From Panicum virgatum (Eukaryota > Streptophyta > Magnoliopsida > Poales > Poaceae), in NCBI RefSeq assembly GCF_016808335.1, contig NC_053146.1, positions 8,439,015 through 8,503,014 on the forward strand: 64,000 nucleotides of DNA. Reading direction: 5' to 3'. Each line of letters begins with the position of its first letter. The first letter of the stretch is position 1. Of this stretch, positions 11,089 to 20,808 are shown piece after piece. The position numbers and the translations under genes are program-made. The notes beneath the pieces are model-generated. The model searched no databases. It saw only the letters and a program-made list of their open reading frames with translations, and was not told the DNA's origin.

Positions 11089-11607
11089 CTATGTAGCTGA
11101 TGGGTTAGCCGATTGTTGACCAGCAATATCCATGTACGACACATTAACACACCGTATCTGTCCAGTCGCTTGATTGTGGAATACCCAATTTATTCCCTTA
11201 TGATGCGGACATTGTGACAATAACACTTCTGAAGGAGACTGGGGTTGGAGCAGGATAGCAAGACGCTGCTGTGGGGTCATCGGCGGTGGCGCCGATACAT
11301 TAGCTTGTGTCATCTGTTGTGGGCTCCATGCGCCTTGTGCATTTGGCTGTGTTGCCAATGCGTCCTGCTGTGTACTCATCGACTGAACGACCGATGGATC
11401 AGGCTGAGAGGCTATCGGCTGAGAAGATGGTACATTAAACTGCATTTTGGGTGGCGTAGAAAAGAAATCCGGATGCATACCATACCCAGTAGCAGGATCC
11501 CATCCCTTAGGAAAAACAGACGTAGATCCACCTTGCACATTTGTAGCAATCGGCGGTGTGGTTGAGTAGATATGATTTGTCGTACCCGCCGATGCTGCAG
11601 TAGTCAT
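11089..11607 (-). pseudogene. Gag middle segment, separated by a nonsense codon
   Basis: A 172-codon proline-, glutamine- and threonine-rich frame, upstream of and in the same frame as the Gag core. A single TAG (PSAT*PMMTQQ) divides the two. It also lies one frame off the N-terminal gag piece at 11507-12031. The sequence is low in recognisable domains and looks like a disordered linker. The stop and the frameshift together mean that this copy cannot make one continuous Gag. Confidence 0.6.
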
Positions 11608-12031
11608 CTTGAGCCGACAGGGTTGCTACCATAGACACCTCCAAGGGAGTATATTGCATCTGATTTGGTTGTATATAGCAAGGACCCATGCACCCTGGTA
11701 ACGTGCCTTCAGCAAAAGTCTTGACCATTGCATTGTGCACCGTGTTGCCCATGACTGTTGCACTCTTGATGAAGGCTTGTGCCACAGCCTGGCCAACTAC
11801 ATCTATCATCTTGCTTTTATGTTGAGCCTCTGTTAATGGCTGGAAAGATGGAAGATTAAACTTCTTGATCACCTCACCATATCTGTTGATGTTGTACGAC
11901 TTGAGGCATTCACGCTTGAATTTCTCCACCAGCTCTTCAAATTCCTTCTTTTGTTCTTCTTTGAGCTTATCTTCAGGAACAGGAATTTGGTTTTCTTCAC
12001 TAACTGCAGATTTATCTGTGAGTTCCACCAT
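11507..12031 (-). pseudogene. Gag N-terminal segment
   Basis: The frame starts MVELTDKSAVSEENQIPVPE at 12031, 40 bp from the 5' LTR and just after the primer-binding-like site. I chose this Met because upstream codons run into the primer-binding region and LTR. The segment is rich in charged helices (KLKEEQKKEFEELVEKFKRE) followed by FNLPSFQPLTEAQH. The frame is lost near 11600, where the next gag segment continues one frame away. Confidence 0.6.
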
Positions 12032-12046
12032 GTTGAAGCTTTCGTG

Positions 12047-12068
12047 TCCCACCAAGCGTGCCAAAAGA
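12047..12068 (-). promoter_or_regulatory. primer-binding-like site next to the 5' LTR
   Basis: On the minus strand, two bases after the 5' LTR end, the sequence TTTTGGCACGCTTGGTGGGA occupies the place where a tRNA primer would anneal. The position fits. I could not assign the tRNA with confidence. Confidence 0.45.
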
Positions 12069-12070
12069 TG

Positions 12071-13209
12071 TGTTGACGCAAAAATCAACACACTGAAATC
12101 CGAGGGCAAGTGTTCGCCGAGTCACGGAAAAGTCAACCAAGCGTGCCAGTCAATTTGACCTGTAATTGACAAGGGAGAAAACAAAATCAAATTCGAGAGC
12201 ATATCGGCTGGGATTCCGAATATCTCTCAGGTGGGCGCATCGGCAAGCTTTGCCGATACTCTAGACGACAAAAAGATATTAAATGCGAGCGCGTAGTGGA
12301 TGAACGTATCGGCAGGGTCAGCCGATACACTAGGCGACAAAATTGGCTTTTTGGGCAGCCGATTGTGTATGTATAGCAAGATCTAAGCTATGAATGTGTA
12401 ACTTAGATGATGCGAAGCTAAAAACAGATCTGAACCGGCTCTTGACATAACAAAAAGTGTCACTCCAAAACCTAAAGCCGATCTAATGTGTTTTTAGATG
12501 TGATAATGGCCAAAAAGTATAGGAAGACCTATAAATCTAGCCGATATCGATAATTGGTGAATAAATCTAGACGAGACGACAGCGATGCGCACGGAAGTCA
12601 AAGCCTAGATGAACTCGATAACTTTTGAATAGATTTGAACGAAGCCACCGCGATGCGTCCGGTAACTAAAGCTCAAATATACTCGGTAAAATGAAAAGTC
12701 ACCAGCAAATCAAGTCGCTCGAATGTGTGGCGTCCTTGATCAACTTGAAAGAACTCGTCGAAAAAAAAGAAAAGAAAAGGCGAAGTCGCCGAAAAAGTGC
12801 AAAGGAATTGTAAAGTTTGTTGTATTGGATGTGTATCAAGTTTTTACGGTCCCTTACATCTCATATTTATAGCCTAGCGCTATCAAGTCCTAGCCGATTA
12901 CGGCAAACGTTACTTGACCCTAAAGAAAAGACTATCTAAAAGATAAACTACTTAAAATATTACAACCGAATCATCAAGATTTTTGTAGAGTCCGGATCCT
13001 CTTCTCCTTCCTTGACTTCATCGGCAACTTTTCTATCAGCCGAGCACCAGAGCTGTGGATTAACATCTTCGCAGAATATTCCCCTGGCCCATCGGACGGA
13101 CTCCCATCGGCCAATTCCTACTCTGTACATCTTTTGGTTTCTTTTGAATCGGCCATCTTTCCTTCACCGAAATCACCTTCCTTGGCACGTGTCAAAAAAC
13201 TGTGTCAAC
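12071..13209 (-). repeat. 5' LTR (short form, 1139 bp)
   Basis: Same termini as the 3' LTR (TGTTGACGC ... GTGTCAACA, plus-strand view) and near-identical where they align, with only scattered substitutions. It lacks the extra 1.2-kb block. A minus-strand TATA-like CTATAAATATG lies near 12861-12872, so this LTR can in principle drive gag transcription. It is followed directly by the duplicated target GAAAT. Confidence 0.85.
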
Positions 13210-13214
13210 AGAAA

Positions 13215-14263
13215 TGTTATAATAATGTTTTCAGTCGTAATGCGTAAATTTTGCTAAACTAGCGAATAACTTATTTATCGACATGGAGTATTTTTTAAAA
13301 AAATATTGTTAGTGTGATTGGTATGTAATTCATTAAGGAAACTTTTTTCCATGGTTGCTGAAGTATCGAAATATATACTTATTTCTCATGTTTGTATGTA
13401 TTATTGGTCTGCGTTTTGGCATACAACATGAATGTTCACTTTGAGTTAGTTTTTTATATATCAGGCGTTGGTAGAAGTTGTATTTTAGAATAATATGTTT
13501 GGGTACTTTATGATATTTTTCATAATAGCAGGTGTTCATAAATTTAGGTGTAGGGTAATTTAGTTTATTTCTAAAATGGTACAAGTGGGTAATTTGGATG
13601 CAATTTTTGAGGATTACTTTAATTTAAATTATCTTTCATAATGACTTATGTGGTTAATAATTTCAACATAAGCTTAAGGGTTGTTTTAGATTATGTTTCA
13701 TAATGGTGCATGTGGGTAATTTAGATGTAGATTTAAGGGGTTACTTAAGGTTGTTTTCATAATTGCAAATGTGTGTACTTTAGCAGCACATTAGTTCTAT
13801 TGGCTATTATTTCAAACTATAAGTAGTTTATAGAATCGATGGGAAGGTTGCTTATGTTATTGCGAGAATTTGAAGAACATTTAGGATGACCCATGTGAAT
13901 CCAATTAGTAAAAGTAAGATTGTTATTTATGGTTCATATTTGCTTATTGTGGTTGATTTTTCTCAAATACGTACATAAAGAAATAAACTGAGACTATTAT
14001 ATGGCCTAACTGTTATTCTTTTGGTAATGGAAACATGGCCCAATTGCGTTGAGAAATCAGATAAGAAACATATATAACCAGCAGACATTGAGATAATATC
14101 ATATACAAGTGCAAAGATTATTAAGGAGCTTCTAACTCGTCCTCATAGTTCTTCCAGATGTAGACTAAAAGATCAGACCATTTATTTGACATGAATGTGA
14201 TTGATCTAAAAGAACATGAAGAGGCAAATTAATTAGATGATTATAGCCTTCAATACATATTAC
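13215..14263 (-). other. NLR gene L intron 1, donor side
   Basis: About 1.05 kb of AT-rich non-coding DNA between the retroelement and NLR exon 1. On the minus strand it starts with the donor GTAATATG directly after ...SYNK. A few loosely repeated phrases of the type 'GTGGGTAATTTAGATG' occur between 13580 and 13760. Nothing coding. Confidence 0.6.
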
Positions 14264-14538
14264 CTTATTGTAGGAAGCAAATATACTCTGATCAACACAT
14301 GATTGCTTGAGCTCTGACACTATACTTTCTTGGCCAGCACATAAGCTTGCAACTTCACCGTGCTCTGTGGATATTCCTTATCGTCCTTTCTTGTTGTTTG
14401 GAAAATATTCCTTAATCGCATCCCACTCGTCAATGGTGGACAGGTCATCAAGCACAATCAGATAGCTCTTCTCATTCACATGCTCAGTAAATGCATCAAG
14501 CAACTCATCTTGCTTCATGGCCCCCATCTTCTTAAGAA

Positions 14539-14617
14539 TTTAGGTCGGGAAAATTTCAAGACGATGTATCACTTGATGTATTGTGCTTGAAATCAATAAA
14601 ATTTCCCTTTAAAAAAA
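14539..14617 (+). mobile_element. 79-bp 5'-truncated LINE stub
   Basis: A very short insertion in NLR exon 1, flanked by a perfect 13-bp duplication, ATCTTCTTAAGAA (14526-14538 and 14618-14630). It consists of a LINE 3' end: GGTCGGGAAAATTTC, ACGATGTATCACTTGATGTAT, an AATAAAATTTCCC segment and a short A tail. The same 3' end appears in opposite orientation at the tail of the 7.4-kb LINE (17007-17090), so both come from one family. Confidence 0.85.
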
Positions 14618-14905
14618 ATCTTCTTAAGAACTTGAGCTCCGATGTTTGCCTTTTCTTGTGTCTTCTTCACTTGTTCAAAAGAAGTTTCATAGAACTGCCT
14701 CATAATGCAATGCAGGAACTCCAGTGGATTGAAAGGATGCATAATCCTGATCCAAGCGTAGAGCTCGAACTTCTTGCTTCTCTTAAGATTGTCATACTCT
14801 CCTTTGATGACGACGGTCTGACCAAGAACACCACCTGTTCCCCACACGGCTATCACTGTAAGATTCTCATTACCATCGTTGATCAGTTGGGACAGGTCGA
14901 CTTTT

Positions 14906-16329
14906 TTTTCGACCAAAGGCATTACGCCCAGCTTTATTGAAAGCGTAACAAGCGTTCAAACATTTGGTCGCGCGACTGGGGTTACCAGCAAACGTTAGAG
15001 TACCAAAAGAACTGAAAAGAGCCTAGAGCTCAGGAGAACTCAACACATAGGGTCGGTAGCGAGAAACTAACTCTACTCAAAAGACCAGATTACAAAGGCC
15101 GACAATTAAGGCTGAACATCAGCACACGCATCCAGTAGGATTTGGAGAAGCTCATCCAAAGTAGCACGATCCCTTTGCTTCAGAAGCGGCTTCCAGTTCA
15201 GCAGATGAGCTCGAGTCTTGTGAATTAGTTCCAAAGGGTTCTTCAAATGTTTGTCCTCAAACACCATCGCATTCCTCGTCTTCCAGATCGCCCACAAAGC
15301 ACTTGCACAAAGAAAAAGAAAATAGGCCCAAAATTCAACACTCTCACAAGTAATAAAATGTCAGCTAACTCTGCACAAGAAGTTGGGGCACGGGTCAAGC
15401 CACAAGTCTCTCTGATGAGGGTCCACATAAAAAGCGCCACAGGGCATAGGAACAGAATGTGGTCAACAGTTCACGCTCTCCACATAGCTTACATTCCTCC
15501 GGGCCCGACCATTTCTTCTTTTTAAGTTGAACAGCTGCTTGTATTCTATCATTGAAAGCCATCCAAAGGAAGAACTTGATTTTTAGAGGGATACGACATC
15601 TCCAGATTCTCATCAGAACCGGGTCTTTCACTCCACCAAAGGTCATCGCCTTATACAGCGACCTGGTTGTATAGTTGCCTCTCTTCTCTAGTACCCATTT
15701 CATCACATCTCTTCCTTCTGTAAGAGTAGTTTGATTCACAAGCTCCACCAACCGTGCCCATTCGGCCATTTCTTCATCATTCAAGGATCTTCTGAAATCA
15801 ATTTGCACAGTTCCATTGGCACAAGCGTCACTGACATAAATGTTAGGGTGTCGACAGTAAGAGAAAAGTTGATGAAACTCTACACTCAAAGGGCATTCAC
15901 CAGTCCAAAGATCTAGCCAAAACCTGGTTTGTTTCCTACTATGAACTTGCACTCTCCTGCCCCATTGACACCACTGTCGAACTGACAAGATCCTTTTCCA
16001 GAATTGTGACCCAGCATTCCGATTTAGCTGAAAAATACTTTTGTCCCCCAAGTATTTCCTACACAGAAGCTGGATACAGATACTGTCATCTCTCTTCTCT
16101 AGTCTCTCAATCCACTTAACCAGCAAGCAAATATTCATAACTCTAATATCTAAGAAATCCACACCTCCAAACTCTTTGGGTCTAATAAGAGCTTCCCACT
16201 TTACCATATGATATTTTCGTTTCTTGTTTGTACCTTGCCAAAAGAAAGTATTTCTGATTGAGTCTAGGGCTTGATAGTTTCCTTCATAAAGCAGGTAAAC
16301 TCCCATTGTATACATTGGTGTACTGGAAA
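14906..16329 (-). mobile_element. 5'-truncated L1-type LINE in NLR exon 1
   Basis: Flanked by a perfect 15-bp duplication GACAGGTCGACTTTT (14891-14905 and 16330-16344), with an A tail on the minus strand next to AATAAAGCTGGGCG. It keeps only the C-terminal part of ORF2, largely one open frame: FFWQGTNKKRKYHMVKWEAL, KEFGGVDFLDIRVMNICLLV, and a zinc-binding RVT domain (WSGPEECKLCGERELLTTF) with frames slipping after about 15440. No RT core is present, so it was dead on arrival. It belongs to a different subfamily from the LINE at 17-24 kb. Confidence 0.88.
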
Positions 16330-16712
16330 GACAGGTCGACTTTTGCTTTGTCCTTCTGCCTCCTTGCTTCCTCAATGCCAAACATTGTTGCATCAGAAGT
16401 GCTTGATGGCCCAGCACCAGTTGCAGGCTTGGGGCCAGTAGTGCCCTTGATGAGACGGTACCGTATGTTCCTCTGGCTAACATCCTCAACCTTGGCTCTA
16501 AGTTCCTTCATCCGTGTGGCCACTCGGTGCCGATCAATCAGTGTTTGGAGGAAGAACCACCAAGATGGCTTCCCAAGTCGAACAGCTAGATCTTGAAGGC
16601 AGTCTTCAACATCATATGACACATTGCGAACCTGCTTCACCCAGGTCTTGACCACCTTGTGCTCATCTCGCTCCTCGTGCGCAGCCATCAAGAAAACGAG
16701 CATCATCTCTAG

Positions 16713-16868
16713 CAGTGGCGGAGCGTCGTTGGGGCCATATGGGGCTCCGGCCTCCCGTGCCATAGAAAATCTCCACTAATTGAACAGTAATTTTGGTACT
16801 GTTCATTAGATTAGCAGTTTAATTAACAAGGCTGACACCCCTGATTCGTTGTTCAGGCTCCGCCACTG
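16713..16868. mobile_element. hAT-type MITE (156 bp) in NLR exon 1
   Basis: Terminal inverted repeats CAGTGGCGGAGC and GCTCCGCCACTG bound a 156-bp non-coding element. The flanks ATCTCTAG (16705-16712) and ATCTCCAG (16869-16876) form an 8-bp duplication with one mismatch, the size expected of hAT transposase. The insertion interrupts the Rx_N coding sequence between RDELE and the AAHEER segment. Confidence 0.85.
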
Positions 16869-17299
16869 ATCTCCAGCTCATCCCTGATGAAAGCCTGATC
16901 ACGCTGGCCACCCAGCTGCAAAGCCACCTCCTGCGCGATGGTGGACTTGGCGTAGCTAACCGCTCCATTCAGCACGGACTTGCCCACGCTCAATGCCGTC
17001 GCTTCCTTTTTTTTTTGAAAAGGGAACTTTATTAATTTCAAAGTGATACATCAAGGTGATACATCGTTTTAAAATTTTCCCGACCTCTGCCGAAAAAGCA
17101 CACAGCCTACAAAAGTCTTACAAAACCGGACAAACTAATGACTATCAATCCTAAGACTAGACCGCCACCCATGTGCCCGGGCAAAAAAATACTTGGCCAC
17201 CTGCTCCAAAAAATGAGACACCGCTACAAGGACGTCCTGCGAGGTAGACAGCTGAAGGATAGCCCACGTGCGTAGCCAGTGTGTTGTAGAGTAGATCAC

Positions 17300-20200
17300 C
17301 TACAAAAAGGATGGTTGTTTGTTATAAAAAATCACAGAGTTTTTGCAGCGCCAAACAGACCAACACAAGGCTGCTGCGCCCACATGGACTAATTGTTTAT
17401 ACTCTTTAGGTACACCAATCGTCCAATTTCTAAACATACTTGATACATCGCGAGGCTGTGGGAGACCCCATGCCGCATAAATAGTAGCCCATACCAGCCT
17501 TGTAAACCGACAGTCAAAAAACAGATGTTGTATTGTTTCATTCATGACAGAAACAACACTATTAATTTCTGTGCCAGTTTCGTTTAGCTAAATTATCTTT
17601 TGTTAATACAACTCCACGCCTAAAGTACTAGAGAAAGATTTTTATCTTGAGAGGGGTTTTTATTTTCCATAGAACCTTCTTTAAGTTGGGAGTATTCTGG
17701 TTAATTAGACCTAAGTAATGTGATTTTACATAAAAAACACCTGACCGGTCTAATTTCCATTAGAACTCATCCTCCTCCTCTTGACTTAGTTCAACAGTTG
17801 CAAGACGTGAAACAAGGTTGTTCCACATCACAAGTTTGTTGCCAATTAAGTCTCTACGCCATGATATATTGGGTATAGATGTGCTGATTACATCAGCAAC
17901 TGTGTCTTATTTTTTCCGAGTGATATTATAGAGCTGAGGATATTGTTCACGTAGAGATCTGTTTCCTAGCCATACGTCTTCCCAGAATCATATTTGAGAC
18001 CCATCTTTGATGATGAAAGAGCCGAACTTTAGGAAGTCGTTTTTAACTTTCATCAGGCTAGCCCAAAAATGAGAATCACCACTCTTCCATTGAGCTTGGA
18101 CAATGGGTTTACTCCCTAGATACTTATTTTTAATGATATGTTGCCAGGTACCTTCCGTCGTCAACAATCGATACAGCCATTTGCTTAGCAGCGCTATATT
18201 CTTTAATTCAAGATTATATATCCCTAGTCCTCCTTGTTCTTTCAGTTGACACAGGATATCCCACTTTGCTAAGCGATATTTTCTCTTGTGCTCATCGCTT
18301 TGCCAAAAGAATCTGGAACGAAAATAGTCCAACTTTTTACGAACACCCTTTGGTATCTCAAAGAAGGACATCATGTACATGGGTAGGCTGCTAAGGACCA
18401 AATTGATTAATGTTAAATGGCCTCTAGTTGAAAGATTTTTCCCTTTTCCAACTACTGAGACATTTTTCAAATCTCTCTTGTACCCTCAGCCAATCATTAT
18501 TTGATAGCCTCCGGTAATGAATCGGGATTCCAAAATACCGTATTGGGAAGGTTCCCGTATTGCATCCAAACAGTTCCATGTACTCATTTTCCATATTCTT
18601 AGCTTCCCCAAAGCAATAAATTTTGCTCTTATGGAAGTTTATTTTCAACCCCGACAGCTGTTCAAAGGCACAAAGAATTGTCCTCAGATTCTGAGCATAC
18701 TCCAGGTTGTGTTCCAAAAAGAGGATTGTATCGTCAGCATACTATAAGATAGAGAGACCCCCCTCAATTAGATGAGGTACAACTCCTCCCAGTTGATTGT
18801 CTGCTTTGGCTCTCTTGATAAAAAAGTGTGAGCATATCGGCTACTATATTGAACAAAATAGGTGACCGTGGGTCGCCTTGGCGAAGTCCTTTTCTTGTTT
18901 GAAAGTAAGGACCCACCTAATCGTTTACATTTACCACTACGCTACCCCCCGATATGAAGGACTTAATCCACCCAATCCATTTGGGTGAAAATCCTTTCAT
19001 CTGGAGCGTTTGCAATAAAAAATCCCACCTCACCTTGTCTAAGCCTTTTCGAAATCTATCTTAATGATAACCCCGTTCTGGTTTTTGCGATGGAGTTCAT
19101 GTATGGTTTCATGAAATATTATCACTCCCTCTAGAATGTTTCGACCTCGCATAAAGGCAGTCTGTGTTGGGTTGATAAGATGGTCGGCCACTGAATTAAT
19201 TCGGGAGGTTGCCACCTTTGTGAAGATCTTGAAACTTACATTGAGTAAGCAAATAGGTCGGTATTGCTGAATTTTGCTGGCTTCTTGGGTTTTGGGCAGT
19301 AACGTGATGACACCAAAGTTTAGGATGAATATAGGAAGGTCACCTTGATGTAAGTCCTGGAACATTGACATTAGGTCTCCTTTGATGACATCCCAAAAAT
19401 GCTGGTAGAACTCCGCTGGGAAGCCATCTGGGCCAGGCGCCTTGTTATGTTCCATACTGAAAATGGCATCCCGAATCTCCTGTTCTGTGAATGGAGCCAT
19501 GAGGAATTCATTTTCAGGTGAACTTACTTGGGGAATGTCATCTGTCCTATCACACAAGGAAAAAGATTTTCCTCCGCAGGACCGAAGAGCTCCTTGTAGA
19601 ATTGTGTGATATAACCTTTAAGGTTTTGTTGCCCTTCAATTTCCCCCCCTTCATGTTCCAAATAAAAGATACGCTTCTTGCGATGCTTGCCATTGGCAAC
19701 CATCTAGAAGTATCTAGTGTTGTTATCTCCAAGAAGAACATCAGTTGCTTTGGCCCGTTGATAGAACATGAGCTCCTCTTCCCTGAGGAGCTTAACCAAA
19801 TCATCACGAGCCGATTCCAGAGTTTCCCTTTCTCCATCCGAGAGCGTTCTAGTTTCAGCCATAGTGTCAAGATTTGTTACAACAGATTGGAGCTGCTCCT
19901 TTTGAGCTTTATACACCCCATGGTGATGGCGAGCCCATCCCCGCAGGTGTTTTCTGAGTGCTCCCATTTTCCTATTCCAACGTTGCACTGAGTTATGTCC
20001 ACCCACCGGTTTATTCCAAATTTCGATGACGCGCTCTTTGAACTCATTATGGGTTAGCCAACTGAGTTCCATTTTGAACTGTTTAGCAGTCCCTGTGAAA
20101 GATGGATCCCCAGTGTCCAATAAGAGAGGAGAATGATCAGATACCCCTCTATCCAGTGCATGGACCGTGACCATCGGGTATTTGAATTCCCATTCCGATG

Positions 20201-20808
20201 TCATCAGTGCTCTGTCAAGTTTTTCATAAGTTGGATCGGTAAGAGTATTTGCCAAGGTGAATTGTCTACCTGTCAACTCAATCTCATGAAGATCGAAACT
20301 GTCTATGACAGTGTTGAAAAGGAAAGGCCAACGAGGGTTAAAGTTAACTTTATTCTTCTCTTTGCTATGTCTCATGATGTTAAATTCGCCCCCTATTAGA
20401 GTTGGCATTGGGTTCTGATGGCATGTACGTACGAGTTCTGACAGAAAAGCTGATTTAAAATCATCCTGTGCCGGTCCATAGACTGCCATTAAAATCCATT
20501 TGAAGTTATCATTTTTATTACGGAGATGGAATTTAATAAAAAAATTCCCCTTCCACAATTAAGGACACATCAAGAGCAATTGCATTTATACCAAGAAGTA
20601 TACCCCCCGACCGCCCTCTGGGTGGGAGACAATGCCAGACAAAATCCGCACCTCCAGAGAGGCGATTAAGATTTGCTCTAGACATATCTTGTTTCCCAGT
20701 CTCCATCACAGCGACGAAGTCGAGCTTATTATCCCTAATGGCATCAGAAACATGTCGGTATTTAGCCAAGTCCGAAAGACCTCTGATATTCCAAAATATG
20801 CCTTTCAT
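17300..20808 (-). pseudogene. LINE ORF2: endonuclease, reverse transcriptase, zinc-binding domain
   Basis: The frame starts at MKGIFWNIRGLSDLAKYRHV (20808), the N-terminal motif of an AP-like endonuclease; the rest of that domain follows at 20558-19704 after a frameshift (LIGGEFNIMRH, SDHSPLLLD). The RT spans 19557 to about 18000: NKAPGPDGFPAEFYQ, ITLLPKTQEASKIQQYRPIC, and IIKIDFEKA, where a 1-base loss ends the frame. The YADD catalytic box near 18735 is preceded by a TAG. Then come LSGLKINFHKSKIYCFGEA, MYMMSFFEIPKG and KYRLAKWDILCQLKEQGGLG. The zinc-binding tail is at 17545-17300 (ETIQHLFFDCRFTRLVWATI). The product would nick target DNA and copy the LINE RNA; this copy cannot. Confidence 0.82.

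Larger units (their letters stand above)
2511..13209 (-). mobile_element. non-autonomous gypsy-type LTR retrotransposon with an antisense PMD gene
   Basis: A complete insertion with LTRs beginning TGTTGACGC and ending GTGTCAACA (plus-strand view). It is flanked by the 5-bp target duplication GAAAT (2506-2510 and 13210-13214). The element reads on the minus strand: 5' LTR 12071-13209, a primer-binding-like site next to it, gag, aspartic protease, then a polypurine tract (revcomp of CATGCCCCCCAGTTTCGG, 4858-4875) at the 3' LTR 2511-4857. No reverse transcriptase, RNase H or integrase was found, so it must have moved with borrowed enzymes. The 3' half (4981 to about 8215) instead holds a plus-strand, intron-containing gene for a plant mobile domain protein. 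The element sits in intron 1 of NLR gene L. Confidence 0.85.
14264..17006 (-). pseudogene. NLR gene L exon 1: CC (Rx_N) and first NB-ARC, with nested insertions
   Basis: Reading leftward: EATALSVGKSVLNGAVSYAK (start of Rx_N), a hAT MITE (16713-16868), then AAHEERDEHKVVKTWVKQVR with the DVEDCLQDL motif (EDVID equivalent) and KELRAKVEDVSQRN. A LINE (14906-16329) splits the linker at AKVDLS. NB-ARC1 follows: VIAVWGTGGVLGQTVV, a degenerate P-loop without the GKT lysine, then YAWIRIMHPFNPLEFL. After a 79-bp LINE stub comes kinase-2 YLIVLDDLSTIDEWDAI and EVASLCAGQ, ending SYNK before a GT donor. A nonsense TAA lies at 14378-14380. The first codons (ATGGAA) appear to lie at 24387-24382, across a 7.4-kb LINE. 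The order CC, weak NB-ARC, then a second NB-ARC in the next exon fits the grass Pik-2-like NLR family as I remember it. This copy is a pseudogene. Confidence 0.8.

Noticed and set aside
2511..13209. Horizontal transfer of the PMD-bearing element
   Set aside because: PMD ORFs are normal cargo of plant gypsy elements, and nothing in composition suggests another source.
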